In this document: one piece after another, positions 41,831 to 51,091 of the stretch
Layout of the letters: the number at the start of each line of letters is the position of its first letter
Numbering within the stretch: position 1 is the stretch's first letter
Assembly (NCBI GenBank): GCA_963725315.1
Contig: CAVRYA010000001.1
Span: forward strand, 186,001-250,000
Source: JBBRHQ01 sp963725315
GTDB lineage: Bacteria > Actinomycetota > Thermoleophilia > Solirubrobacterales > 70-9
Direction: 5' to 3'
DNA: 64,000 bases
Notes under the pieces: generated by a model
Databases searched by the model: none
Told to the model about the DNA's origin: nothing
Seen by the model: only the letters and a program-made list of their open reading frames with translations
Program-made: the position numbers and the translations under genes

Positions 41831-42486
41831 CGGTTCGTTTCCTTGTCCAGTGCGAGGTTGAGCTTGAGGACGTTGACCCCCGGCTCACCGAAGAGAGACA
41901 GGAAGCGCCCGTCGGTGTTCTCCCCGACGAGATCGAGGACACGCTGCAGCGGAAGGTGGCGGACCTCGGCTACCCGGTGGGCCTGGATACGCGCGTTGGC
42001 CTCGGATATGTGCGGGTCCACCCCCGAGGCGGAGGTGCTGACCGCGTCCACGGGGACGTCCGCCGCCGTCAGGCCGGGGTCGTAGGGCCGCTCCAGCTTC
42101 AGGTAGGCATCGAGCAGGTCAGCCATCGATTGCGAAAGCTCCCTGTCGTTGGGGCCGAGGTTGTTGAAATAGGTGACGTCGCCGCTGTAGCCGGTCACCG
42201 AGGGGCGGCTCTGGAAATAGGCCGGGTCGGGGGCCAGCACCGGGTCTCCCGCCTTGTCGACGCGCGGCTTGCCGCTGCGGTCCAGCACCGGCCTGCTGAA
42301 ATCCTGCCCGATCAGCTTCGAGCCGACCATCTTCCCGTCGACCTCGATCTTGCTGCCGTTTGCCGCGTTCGGGAACAGCACCTGCGAGACACCGGTGGTG
42401 ACCAGCGGGTAGACGATGCCGACCAGCAACGTGATCAGGACGATCGCGATCGTCGCGGTGAGGAGGTCTTTGCGCAGTCCGTTCAT
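41827..42486 (-). CDS. kdpC: Kdp ATPase subunit KdpC
   Basis: 219 residues: one N-terminal helix (ATIAIVLITLLVGIVYPLVT), GQDFSRP, FQSRPSVTGY and the end VNVLKLNLALD. Chaperone-like subunit holding KdpA and KdpB together. Located between kdpA (1 base) and kdpB (4-base overlap). Confidence 0.94.
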   Translation of the reverse strand: MNGLRKDLLTATIAIVLITLLVGIVYPLVTTGVSQVLFPNAANGSKIEVDGKMVGSKLIGQDFSRPVLDRSGKPRVDKAGDPVLAPDPAYFQSRPSVTGYSGDVTYFNNLGPNDRELSQSMADLLDAYLKLERPYDPGLTAADVPVDAVSTSASGVDPHISEANARIQAHRVAEVRHLPLQRVLDLVGENTDGRFLSLFGEPGVNVLKLNLALDKETNR

Positions 42487-42487
42487 C

Positions 42488-44242
42488 TCAGAAGAGCTGG
42501 GTCGTCAGGCCCTGCACGACCGGGCCGAGCAGGAAGGCCGGGAAGAAGGTGAGCGCGGCGACGATCACGACGATGCCGATCAGCAGGATCACGAAGGTGG
42601 GCGAGTCCGAGCGGAAGGTGCCCGCACCGGCCGGCGCGATCCTCTTTCCGGCCAGCGAGCCGGCAACGGCGAGGGCGGCGATCATCGGCAGGAAGCGGGC
42701 GAACAGCATCACCATGCCGCCGAGCAGGGTGGCGAAGTCGTAGCCGTAGGCACCGAGGTTGCCGGGTGCGTTCGGCTGGATGAAGGCGGTGTAGCCGGCG
42801 AAGGCGGAGCCGTTGTTGTTGGCCTGCGACATGTAGGCGTAGAGCGACTCCGAGAAGCCCTGCGGACCCGGGTTGTAGATCGACATCGTGCCGTCTGGGC
42901 TGGCAACCGCCCAGCCCGTCGCGAACAGAACCAGCAGCGGCGTCACCAGCACGCCGACGAGGACCAGCTTCACCTCCCGCGACTCGATCTTCTTTCCGAG
43001 GAACTCAGGCGTGCGGCCGACCATCAGCCCGGCGATGAAGACGGTCAGCAGGACCAGCATCAGCATGTAGTAGAGGCCGGAGCCGACGCCGCCGAAGATC
43101 ACCTCGCCGGTGGAGAGGTTTGCAGTCGGGACCAGGCCGCCGATCCCCGTCAGCGAGTCGAAGGCAGCATTGACCGCACCGCAGGAGGTGACGGTGGTGA
43201 CCGCGGTCCACAGCGACGACTCGGCGATTCCGTTGCGCAGTTCCTTGCCCTCCATGTTGCCGCCGGTGGAGCCGTCGAAGGCGTGAGTGACGACGCCGGC
43301 GTGGTGCTGCGCGGGTGAGCCGTGCTGCTCGGCCACGTAGACGACCCCGACCGCGACGATGAACATCAGCATCATCGCCACGTAGAGGGCCCAGCCCTGG
43401 CGCCGGTTGCCGATCATCCGGCCGAAGGTGTAGGTGAGGCTGGTCGGGATGATCAGGATCAGCAGCAGCTCGACCATGTTGGTTAGGGCGTTGGCGTTCT
43501 CGAAGGGGTAGGCGCTGTTGACGTTGAAGAAGCCGCCGCCGTTGGTCCCCAGCTCCTTGATCGACTCCTGCGAGGCCACGGGCCCGAGCGCCAGCGTCTG
43601 TGCGCCTCCGGTGATCGTGTGGAAGGTCTGCGAGCCGTCGAGCGTCTGGATCACTCCCTGGGAGACCAGGACGAGGGCGGCGATGAAGGAGATCGGCAGG
43701 AGGATGTAGAGGGTGATGCGAACCAGGTCTGCCCAGAAGTTGCCGAGCGAGGAGGCGCTTCGGGCCGCGAAGCCTCGGATCACGGCCGCCAGGGCTGCGA
43801 TCCCCACCGCCGCCGAGACGAAGTTCTGCACCGTCAGCCCCGCCATCTGCGCGAAGTAGGTGAGGGTTGTCTCGCCCCCGTAGTACTGCCAGTTGGTGTT
43901 GGTGACGAAGGAGGAGGCGGTGTTGAAGCTGAGGTTCCAGGGCCCGGAGTGGAAGCCCTCGGGGTTGAACGGCTGGATGCTCTGGGTGCGCAGGATCAGG
44001 TAGAGCAGGAGCCAGGAGAGCAGGCTGAAGACGACAACGGAGCGGGCGTATGCCTTCCAGTCCTGCCCCTCCTCGGGCCGCACGCGCAGCACCCGGTAGG
44101 TGAGGCGCTCGATTGGCCCGAAGACGCGGGACAGGAAGACTCGATCGCCCTGGAAGACACGAGCCATGTAGCCGCCCATCAAGGGCACCAGGGCGGTGAG
44201 GATGACCAGGTAGACGACGATCTGCACCCAGCCCTGCGGCAT
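42488..44242 (-). CDS. kdpA: Kdp ATPase subunit KdpA (potassium channel-like)
   Basis: 584 residues with ten or so helices and the four selectivity loops typical of KdpA (FVTNTNWQYYGGE, LGTNGGGFFNVNSAYPFENA, SCGAVNAAFDSLTGIGGLVP, NNNGSAFAGY). It selects potassium for transfer to KdpB. The ATG overlaps the kdpF stop. Confidence 0.96.
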   Translation of the reverse strand: MPQGWVQIVVYLVILTALVPLMGGYMARVFQGDRVFLSRVFGPIERLTYRVLRVRPEEGQDWKAYARSVVVFSLLSWLLLYLILRTQSIQPFNPEGFHSGPWNLSFNTASSFVTNTNWQYYGGETTLTYFAQMAGLTVQNFVSAAVGIAALAAVIRGFAARSASSLGNFWADLVRITLYILLPISFIAALVLVSQGVIQTLDGSQTFHTITGGAQTLALGPVASQESIKELGTNGGGFFNVNSAYPFENANALTNMVELLLILIIPTSLTYTFGRMIGNRRQGWALYVAMMLMFIVAVGVVYVAEQHGSPAQHHAGVVTHAFDGSTGGNMEGKELRNGIAESSLWTAVTTVTSCGAVNAAFDSLTGIGGLVPTANLSTGEVIFGGVGSGLYYMLMLVLLTVFIAGLMVGRTPEFLGKKIESREVKLVLVGVLVTPLLVLFATGWAVASPDGTMSIYNPGPQGFSESLYAYMSQANNNGSAFAGYTAFIQPNAPGNLGAYGYDFATLLGGMVMLFARFLPMIAALAVAGSLAGKRIAPAGAGTFRSDSPTFVILLIGIVVIVAALTFFPAFLLGPVVQGLTTQLF

Positions 44243-44331
44243 CAGAGCTTCTCCCCGCGGAACAGCGCGTAGCAGAGGTAGCCGAACACAGCGACCGAGA
44301 TCACCAGCCCGAACAGCTCAGCGGCGCTCAT
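44242..44331 (-). CDS. kdpF: Kdp ATPase small subunit KdpF
   Basis: 29 codons: one helix (AAELFGLVISVAVFGYLCYA) ending in FRGEKL, the standard KdpF pattern. KdpF stabilises the pump. Its ATG overlaps the stop of the 26-aa gene upstream and its TGA overlaps the kdpA start. Too short for most gene finders. Confidence 0.88.
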   Translation of the reverse strand: MSAAELFGLVISVAVFGYLCYALFRGEKL

Positions 44332-44408
44332 ACCCGGCCCAGTGCGGCGATCACCGCGAAGATGAGAGCGAAGGAGATCAGCACCGCTGCGATTGAGACG
44401 AGATCCAT
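44328..44408 (-). CDS. 26-aa membrane peptide upstream of kdpF
   Basis: An ATG at 44408 gives MDLVSIAAVLISFALIFAVI followed by AALGRV and a TGA that overlaps the kdpF start (ATGA). It is one membrane helix with an acidic start and basic end, like KdpF in size but different in sequence. Translational coupling to kdpF suggests a real gene and a possible extra small subunit. Confidence 0.65.
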   Translation of the reverse strand: MDLVSIAAVLISFALIFAVIAALGRV

Positions 44409-44460
44409 GCAATGGATTGTGAGGTGAACCCCGTCAAGGCCGTGTCAAGGAAGTCCCTGC

Positions 44461-44480
44461 TTACTTATAGATTTCATAAA
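44461..44480 (-). promoter_or_regulatory. candidate KdpE operator upstream of the kdp operon
   Basis: Reading the minus strand, TTTATGAAATCTATAAGTAA is an AT-rich imperfect palindrome standing out in GC-rich DNA. A TTGACA lies 12 bases downstream of it at 44448-44443, a possible -35, but no good -10 follows. Operator identity is inferred from position and base composition. Confidence 0.45.
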
Positions 44481-44509
44481 GGCCGCCTCTTGGGCAGTCG
44501 AGGTGGCCG

Positions 44510-45190
44510 TCAGGCAGCGAAGCGGTATCCGACTCCGGGGTCGGTGCGGATGTAGCGGGGCCCGTCGGCTGGCTCGATCTTGCGCCGCAGGTTGGCGACG
44601 TGGGCGCGAAGCACCTGGACGTCGTCCGCGTATTCCAGCCCCCAGACCTCGACCAGCAGCGATCTGTGGGTCATCAGGCGGCCTCGGTTCTGCGCCAGCG
44701 CCCGCAACAGCTCGAACTCGGTCGGGGTGAGGTGAACGGGCTCGCCGTCGCGCCGCACGAGCCGGGCGGAAAGGTCTATCTCGAGACCATCGGCGACGAT
44801 CAGGGGCTCGGAGGAATCGGGTCTGGCCCGCCTCAGCGCTGCCTCGAGGCGCGCCACCAGCTCGGGCGGGCCGAACGGCTTGGTCACGTAGTCGTCAGCG
44901 CCCGCCGCGAGCGCCCGCACCTTCGCCTCCTCCTCCCCGACGGCCGAGAGCACGATGATCGGCATCTCGCTCCACTCGCGCAGGCGTTCGGTCACCTCCA
45001 CCCCGTCGAGGTCGGGGAGCATCAGGTCGAGGATCGCCGCCGCCGGCGGCTTCACGGCGGCGCGGTCCAGCGCCTCCTCGCCGCTGGCCGCGGTCACGGC
45101 CTCATAACCGGCATCGCGCAGGATCACCCGCAGGGCTCGCAGGATCTGCGGCTCGTCGTCACAGACCAGCACACGCGTCGCCTCGTTCAC
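44510..45190 (-). CDS. kdpE: KdpE response regulator
   Basis: 226 residues. Receiver: VLVCDDEPQILRALRVIL, LDLMLPDLDGVEV (phospho-Asp), YVTKPFGPPEL. OmpR winged helix: HLTPTEFELLRALAQNRGRL, LRAHVANLRRKIEP, YIRTDPGVGYRF. Controls the kdp genes starting at 44408. Its start overlaps the kinase stop. Confidence 0.94.
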   Translation of the reverse strand: MNEATRVLVCDDEPQILRALRVILRDAGYEAVTAASGEEALDRAAVKPPAAAILDLMLPDLDGVEVTERLREWSEMPIIVLSAVGEEEAKVRALAAGADDYVTKPFGPPELVARLEAALRRARPDSSEPLIVADGLEIDLSARLVRRDGEPVHLTPTEFELLRALAQNRGRLMTHRSLLVEVWGLEYADDVQVLRAHVANLRRKIEPADGPRYIRTDPGVGYRFAA

Positions 45191-46347
45191 CGGTGTTCTC
45201 CGTTCTGTTGCGGCAGCCTCACGACGAAGCTCGTCCCCTGACCGGGCATCGACTCCAGTGAAACCTCACCTCCGTTGGCCTCGAGAAAACCCTTGGCAAT
45301 CGCCAGCCCGAGGCCCGAGCCGCTCTTCCCTGCGGCCGAGCCGCCGCGCTGAAACGGCTCGAAGATCCGCTCTCGTTCTTCCTCGGGTATCCCGGGACCC
45401 TGATCGACCACGCGTACCACAACGTATCCCCCGTCCAGCCTTGATCGGACCGAGACGGGCCTACCGTTCCCGTAGCGGATCGCGTTCTCGAGCAGGTTGG
45501 CGAAGGCCCGCTCGAGCTGGGCAGGGTCGGCGTTGACCAGAGGCAGGTCTGGATCGAGGGCAAGCCGGACGGAGCCGGGGTCGGTGACGCCCCCGAGCGC
45601 CGCATCCACGACCTCTGCCAGGTCGACCGGCTCCCGGTGAGGCTCGGCCTTCCCCGCCTCCAGCCGGGACAGGTCGAGCAGGTTCTCGACCAGGCGGGAC
45701 AGTCGCTCCCCCTCGTCGACGATCGCCTCGCTGAGCTCGGCGCGCTCCTCGGCCGTCAGGGTCCCCGATCCGAGGGCGGAGCCGGCCGCAATGATCGAGG
45801 TCAGGGGGGTCCGGAGGTCGTGGGAGATGGAGCGCATCAGCGCCGTCTTCAGCTCATCACTGCGGCGCAGCGCCTCGGCCTCGACCGCCTCGGCCTGCAT
45901 GCGATCGCGCTCGCGGGCCAGGGCGGCCAGATCGGCCATGGCCCGGGCGGCCTCCTCACGACCACGCTCCGCCTCGATCGCACGGGCGCGGGCGAACCCC
46001 GCGACCGTGCTGCTGACGATCGCCGCGATCACGAACGCGGCCAGCGCAACCCAGTTCTCCTCGTCCGCGATGGTGAAACGGTGCAGCGGCGGGATCTGGA
46101 AGAAGTTGAAGGCGACGGCGCTGGTCAGGGACGCCACCAAGCCCATCCCAAGTCCCCATACGGTCGAGACCAGGAGGATCGCGGGGATATAGACGACTCC
46201 CAGGGAGACGACCGGGGCGATCGTCTTGAGCGGATAGACGAGCAACGTGCTGGCCGCAACCCCGGCAACAGTCGCCAACAGGCCCGCGGGCAGCGACGGT
46301 GCCTCGCCACCGAGCCTTTCCGAGATCCATAGCAAGCGCTTCTCCAC
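45187..46347 (-). CDS. KdpD C-terminal half: DUF4118 membrane domain and histidine kinase
   Basis: 386 residues from GTG 46347; the frame stays open to 46776 but that part is antisense to the cupin gene. DUF4118 helices (GLLATVAGVAASTLLVYPLK, VVSLGVVYIPAILLVSTVWG, SLTSAVAFNFFQIPPLHRFT), then H-box MRSISHDLRTPLTSIIA, N-box FANLLENAIRYG, and G-boxes DQGPGIPEEE and GSGLGLAIAKGFLEANGG. Corresponds to residues ~400-900 of a full-length KdpD. Its sensor half is 6 kb away at 38587. Confidence 0.92.
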   Translation of the reverse strand: MEKRLLWISERLGGEAPSLPAGLLATVAGVAASTLLVYPLKTIAPVVSLGVVYIPAILLVSTVWGLGMGLVASLTSAVAFNFFQIPPLHRFTIADEENWVALAAFVIAAIVSSTVAGFARARAIEAERGREEAARAMADLAALARERDRMQAEAVEAEALRRSDELKTALMRSISHDLRTPLTSIIAAGSALGSGTLTAEERAELSEAIVDEGERLSRLVENLLDLSRLEAGKAEPHREPVDLAEVVDAALGGVTDPGSVRLALDPDLPLVNADPAQLERAFANLLENAIRYGNGRPVSVRSRLDGGYVVVRVVDQGPGIPEEERERIFEPFQRGGSAAGKSGSGLGLAIAKGFLEANGGEVSLESMPGQGTSFVVRLPQQNGEHR

Positions 46348-46407
46348 GAACCCAGGGTATGTGGCCGACCGGTTCCTGTAGCTCCGCCGCACGGTTACCG
46401 GCGCATC

Positions 46408-46458
46408 CGTCGAGCGGACGATCCCGTCCGTATGGAGGGAGCTTTCGTCCATTCGACG
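46408..46458. repeat. 51-bp palindromic intergenic element, copy B
   Basis: Arms CGTCGAGCGGACGA and TCGTCCATTCGACG flank a 23-base spacer. The arms differ from copy A (9156) at one position each, giving one wobble pair and one mismatch in this copy. It lies between divergent genes, 28 bases before the cupin start. Confidence 0.75.
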
Positions 46459-46485
46459 AAGGGCGCCGGATGCGAGAATCCGTCG

Positions 46486-46953
46486 ATGCAGATCTTCAAC
46501 CTCGACCGCGCCGAACCCGCCCACGACGACGCCGACCCCGAGGGGTACCGCTCGGCCATGGACCGCTTCGGGGAGCGGATCGGGGCATCGAAGATCGGCG
46601 GCTCCCTCTACGAGCTCCCCGAGGGTCAGAGCATCTGCCCCTACCACTACGAGTACCCGGAGGAGGAGTGGCTCCTGGTTCTCAGCGGCGCCCCGACTGT
46701 GCGCCATCCGGGCGGCGAGGAGGTGCTCGGGCCCGGGGACGTCGTCTGCTTCCCGGCCGGCCCCGAAGGCGCCCACAAGGTGATGAACCAGGGCAGCGAG
46801 GTCTCGCGGGTGCTGATGATCTCGACCCTCAGCGACCCCGCCGTCGCCGTCTATCCCGACAGCGACAAGATCGGCGTCTTCCCCGGCAATGACCGCGACC
46901 GGGTGATGGTCCGCCGCTCGAGCGACGTCCCCTACTTCGACGGAGAGGTCTAG
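46486..46953 (+). CDS. cupin-domain protein
   Basis: 155 residues from ATG 46486. Cupin motif 1 is ICPYHYEYPEEEWLLVLSG and motif 2 PGDVVCFPAGPEGAHKVMNQ, so a metal site of His, Glu and His is likely. Similar proteins are sugar-isomerase-like or dioxygenase-like without known substrate. The stop overlaps the end of the oxidoreductase gene on the other strand. Confidence 0.85.
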   Translation: MQIFNLDRAEPAHDDADPEGYRSAMDRFGERIGASKIGGSLYELPEGQSICPYHYEYPEEEWLLVLSGAPTVRHPGGEEVLGPGDVVCFPAGPEGAHKVMNQGSEVSRVLMISTLSDPAVAVYPDSDKIGVFPGNDRDRVMVRRSSDVPYFDGEV

Positions 46954-49157
46954 CCGGCGGGTACGGCGACCGGCTCGGTGGGCTCGGCCTCGCCGCTGCC
47001 GACGACCGCCTCCAGCCTGACCGGGATCCCGTTCAGGAAGGCCATCCCGGCGAGTCGCTCGAGGTCCTCGGGTTCGGAGGAAGCGAGCTGGTTGACGTTG
47101 GCGCCGCCCGCGGCGTTGGCGGTGCGCCAGCCGCCGTCATGGCCCCAACCGTGGGGGACGGCGATCGTGCCCCGGACGACCTCGTCGGTGAGGCGCGCGG
47201 TCAGCTCGATCTCGCCGTGGGCCGAGCCGAGCCTGCAGGTGGCGCCGTCCTCGACCCCGGCCGTGGCGGCGTCGTCGGGATGGATCCTGGCGGCGTGCTC
47301 GCGGCCGCCGCGCATCAGCAGCGCCGCGTTGTGCATCCAGGAGTTGTGGGAGCGCAGCTCCCGCAGGCCGATCAGGCGCAGTGGGAAGTCCGGGTCCGCC
47401 CCGTTCTGCGCCGCCAGACGTTCCGCCTCGGCTCGGATCTCCGGCACGTCGAGATGCACGCGGCGGTCGCGGTGGCGGACCTTCTTGCCCAGCACACCGC
47501 CGCGCAAGTGCTCGTCGAGGACGATCCCGTGCGGGTTGCGGCGCAGCTTCGAGACGCTGAGGCCGCCGCGGCGGAGCCCGAAGAGGTCGCCCTGCGGCCC
47601 GATCCTCAGCAGCAGGTCGACGAGGCGCTCCGGCGAGAGACGGATCCCGGCGCGGCCGAGGATGCGCGCAATCCGGACGCTTGAGGGGACGATCCCGATC
47701 CGCTTGGAGATGTCCTCGATGATCTCCCACTCCTGCCTCGCCTCCCCCGCCGGGTCGAGGACCGCGTCGGTCATCTGGATGTAGGGGGTCGTGAACAGGC
47801 CGAGGAAGGGAAGCGGGAAGTCCTCACGCTCGTACATCGTCGTCGCCGGGAGGACGAAGTCGGCGTGGCGGGCGGTGTCGCTGACGTAGAGGTCGATCGC
47901 GACGCACAGGTCGAGCTCGGAGATCGCCGCCTCGAGCTCGGCGCCGTTTGGCACCGAGAGCACCGGGTTTCCGGCCGAGACGAAGAGCGCGCGGATCTGG
48001 CCCGGCCCGGGGGTGGTGATCTCCTTCGCCATCAGCGAGGCCGGGCAGGCTCCCCAGCACCTCGGGCAGGTCGCCGACCCGCGAGCGCACCTTGCCGTAG
48101 GTGGCGAGGCCGAGAGCGTGGGCGATGCCCTCGAAGTCGAGGGGCGGGTCGCCGAACATCGCGCCGCCCTCGCGATCGAGGTTGCCGGTGACCACGTTGA
48201 GCGCGTCGAGCAGGAAGGAGACCAGGGTGCCGTTTCGCCCCAGGCAGGAGCCGGTGCGCCCGTAGACCGCGGCTCGCGGCGCGGCGGTCAGGTCACGCGC
48301 CAGGGCGCGCGTCTGCTCGGCCCCGATCCCCGTGCGGCCCTCGGTCGCCTCGGGCGGGTGTCCGGCGACCAGACGGCGCAGGCCCTCGGCGCCGTCGGCA
48401 TGGCGCGCCAGCGCCGCCGCGTCCTCGATCCCCTCCTCGAAGATCACGTTGAGCAGCGAGAGCAGCCACCAGGCGTCGGAGTCGGGGGTGATCGCCAGGT
48501 GCTCGAAGGCCCGCGCGGTCTCCGAGCGGCGTGGGTCGACGACCACGACCCGGCCGCCGCGGGCGGGGATCGCATGCAGCAGGTCCTTGACCCGTGGGGC
48601 GCTCATCACGCTGCCGTGGGAGACCAGCGGGTTGGCGCCGACGATCAGCAGCATCTCGGTGCGGGCCAGGTCGGGGATCGGGACCTGGAACGGGGAGCCG
48701 TAGAGCATCTGGCTGGCGGCGAAGCGGTTGCTGACGTCCTGCGAGGCGGCGCTGTAGTAGTGCGGAGAGCCGAGTGCGTCGACGAACCCCTTCGACCACA
48801 GCGGCTGGGAGTAGGAGAAGGCGCCCGGGTTGCCCATGTACCAGCCGACCGCGTCGCCTCCGTGGCGGGAGCGGATCCGCCTCAGCCTGATCGCGATCTC
48901 GGTCAGCGCCACCTCCCAGCGAGACCCGCTCGAAGCTCGCCGGCCGGGGTCCGGCGCAGCGGATGCAGGACGCGGTCGGGGTCGTTCTGCACGTCGGTCA
49001 TCGCGATCCCCTTGGGACATGCGAACCCGGCGGAGAGCGGGTTGTCGGGATCGGGCCGCAGCTTGGTCAGCCGCCCGTCCTCGACCGTGGCGAGCATCCC
49101 GCACAGCGGCTCGCAGACGCGGCAGTAGGTGACCTTCTCGGTTGCCTCCCCGGGCAT
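46950..49157 (-). CDS. molybdopterin (bis-MGD) oxidoreductase, three frameshifts
   Basis: ATG 49157. VTYCRVCEPLCGML and GFACPKG supply the four cysteines of an N-terminal 4Fe-4S cluster, then the molybdopterin oxidoreductase domain (GWYMGNPGAFSYSQPLWSKG, LLIVGANPLVSHGS, VVVVDPRRSETA, SCLGRNGTL) and the C-terminal dinucleotide-binding domain (LRLIGLRELRSHNSWMHNA, ARIHPDDAATAGVEDG, VPHGWGHDGGW). Extra bases at about 48931, 48920 and 48042 break the frame; removing them gives one 734-residue protein of normal family length. The SHGS region has no clear Cys or Sec ligand, so metal ligand and substrate are open. Downstream of modABC on the same strand. Confidence 0.88.
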
Positions 49158-49188
49158 CGCGACCAGATCCTAGCGCGGCCGCCGTCGC

Positions 49189-50259
49189 TCAACCAGCGCT
49201 GAGGATCCTGGTCGCGGTCGCCTTCCAGGCGGCCGTCACCGGCGATCCTCGTCGCAGCCCGAGCGCCTCGACCGAGCGCGCCGTGACCTCGGCGGTCAGC
49301 CGCCTGGGGGAGGGAGATCCCGACCCGGACCCGGTTGCCGACCGTCGGTCAGCGACTGCACCTCGCCCCCGACGCGGTTGAGCACCGAGTCGCTGTGCGC
49401 CGCTCCGGGCGCCTCCAGCGAGATCTCCCAGGGGAAGACGCTGAGGGCGACCGGGCCGTCCGGCCGTGTCGGTCGTGCGGACCGTCGCCGCCGCCCTCCA
49501 GGTCGACCGCGGTCAGTCCGTCGCGGTCGGCCGAGGCGCTCGCCCCGGAGGACGACGGCGCCGGTGAAGTCGGCGACGAAGGCCGAGGCCGGCTCCGCCG
49601 AGACCTCCGCCGGCGGTGCCCTGCTGGACGATCGCGCCGCGGTCGATCACGGCGATCCGCTCTCGCCAGCAGCGCCGCCTCCTCGAAGGAGTGGGTGACG
49701 ATCACGATCGGGATCTCGAGCCCGGCGAGCAGCGCGTCGAGCTCGCGCAGCGAGCGCCGCGCGGCTGCTCGGGTCGAGCGCCGAGAGCGGCTCGTCGAGC
49801 AGCAGCACCGCGCGGCTCGCGGCGCCAGCGCCCGGGCCAGCGCGACCCGCTGGCGCTCGCCGCCGGAGAGCGTCGCCGGGCGCGCCTCGGCGAGCGCGCC
49901 GCACGCCGAAGCGCTCGAGCAGCTCCAGCGCCGCGCGCCCGCCGCGCCGCCCGGCCGGCGCCGCGGATGCCGTAGGCGACGTTGCGCCAGGCGCTCATCC
50001 GCGGGAACAGCGCGTAGTCCTGGAAGAGGTAGCCGCAGCCGCGCCGCTCCGGCGCGCAGGTCGACCGCGGCGCTCGGTGTCGAGCCAGACCTCGCTCGTC
50101 GAGCGCGACCCGGCCCGCGCCCGGCGCCAGCAGCCCGGCGATCACCCGCAGCACGCGTGGTCTTGCCGGCGCCCGAGGGCCCGACCAGGGCCAGCCGCTG
50201 CGCCAGGCCGACGCGAGAGCTCCAGCTCGAGGTCGAAGTCCGCGCAGCTCCAGGCGCAT
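49189..50259 (-). CDS. modC: molybdate ABC transporter ATPase ModC, many frameshifts
   Basis: ATG 50259 gives MRLELR then breaks. Fragments in several frames spell the protein in order: VGPSGAGKTT-type Walker A, GYLFQDYALFPRMSAWRNVA, LLLDEPLSALDP (Walker B), IVIVTHSFEEAALLA, and a C-terminal TOBE domain VRVGISLPQALTAEVTARSV ending at the TGA at 49189. Each break is explained by one extra base. Energises molybdate uptake for the nearby Moco genes. Confidence 0.85.
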
Positions 50260-50278
50260 CGAGGCCGTCGCAGCCCGC

Positions 50279-51091
50279 TCACAGTCCGCCGCCCGTCGAG
50301 CGCGCCGGCTGCCGGCGAAGCAGCTTGACCGCGAGCAGGATCGTCGCCGCGACGGCGATCAGCACCGCCGAGAGCGCCAGCGCCGAGGTGAAGTCGGTGC
50401 CGAAGCGGGCGAAGATCGCCAGCGGCGCCGTCTGGGTGACTCCCTGGAAGGAGCCGGCGAACATCAGCGTCGCGCCGAACTCGCCCAGGGCCCGGCCCCA
50501 GGCGAGGGCGATCCCGGAGGCGAGGCCGGGGCGGGCGCTGGGCACGGCGACGGTGAGGAAGGTCCTCGCCGGCCCCGCGCCGAGCGTCCGCGACGCCTCG
50601 AGCCAGGCGGGATCGAGCGACTGCGAAGGCGGCGATCGCCTGGCGCAGGAAGAACGGCGCCGAGACGAAGGTCAGCGCGACGACCACGCCGGCGGTCTGG
50701 AAGACGAGCTCGATCCCGGCGTCGCTGATCGCCCCGCCGAGGATCCCGTTCGGCCCGCAGCGCGGCGAGCAGGGCGATCCCGGCGACCGCCGGCGGCATC
50801 ACCAGCGGCAGCTCGATCAGCGGTGATCACCAGCGAGCGGCCGCGGAAGTCGCCGCGTCGCCAGCAGGTAGGCGGCGGGGGTGCCGACCACGATGATGAT
50901 CGCCAGCGCGATCAGCGTGGTCCGCAGGCTGAGCCAGCAGCGCTTCGCGCGCGGCTCGGCTCGCCGAGGCTGTCGAGCAGCCGGCCCGGCCCGGCGTTGG
51001 TGAAGACCGCGACCAGCGGCAGGGTGAGGAAGAGCGAGTGCGAGGCCGAGGGCGAGGACGGCCAGCGCCCTGAACCAGCGCCGCGCCTCAC
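50279..51091 (-). CDS. modB: molybdate ABC transporter permease ModB, many frameshifts
   Basis: GTG 51091 overlaps the modA stop. The longest clean piece (50279-50545) holds SGIALAWGRALGEFGATLMF and GSFQGVTQTAPLAIFARFGT, the ModB/CysW cytoplasmic loop and last helices. Upstream pieces give LFLTLPLVAVF and the early helices in other frames. Interrupted by single extra bases as in modA and modC. Confidence 0.82.

Noticed and set aside
44434..44448. Complete sigma-70 promoter for the kdp operon
   Set aside because: A TTGACA and a TTGACG are present on the minus strand, but no acceptable -10 hexamer follows at 16-19 bases; only the upstream AT-rich palindrome was kept.
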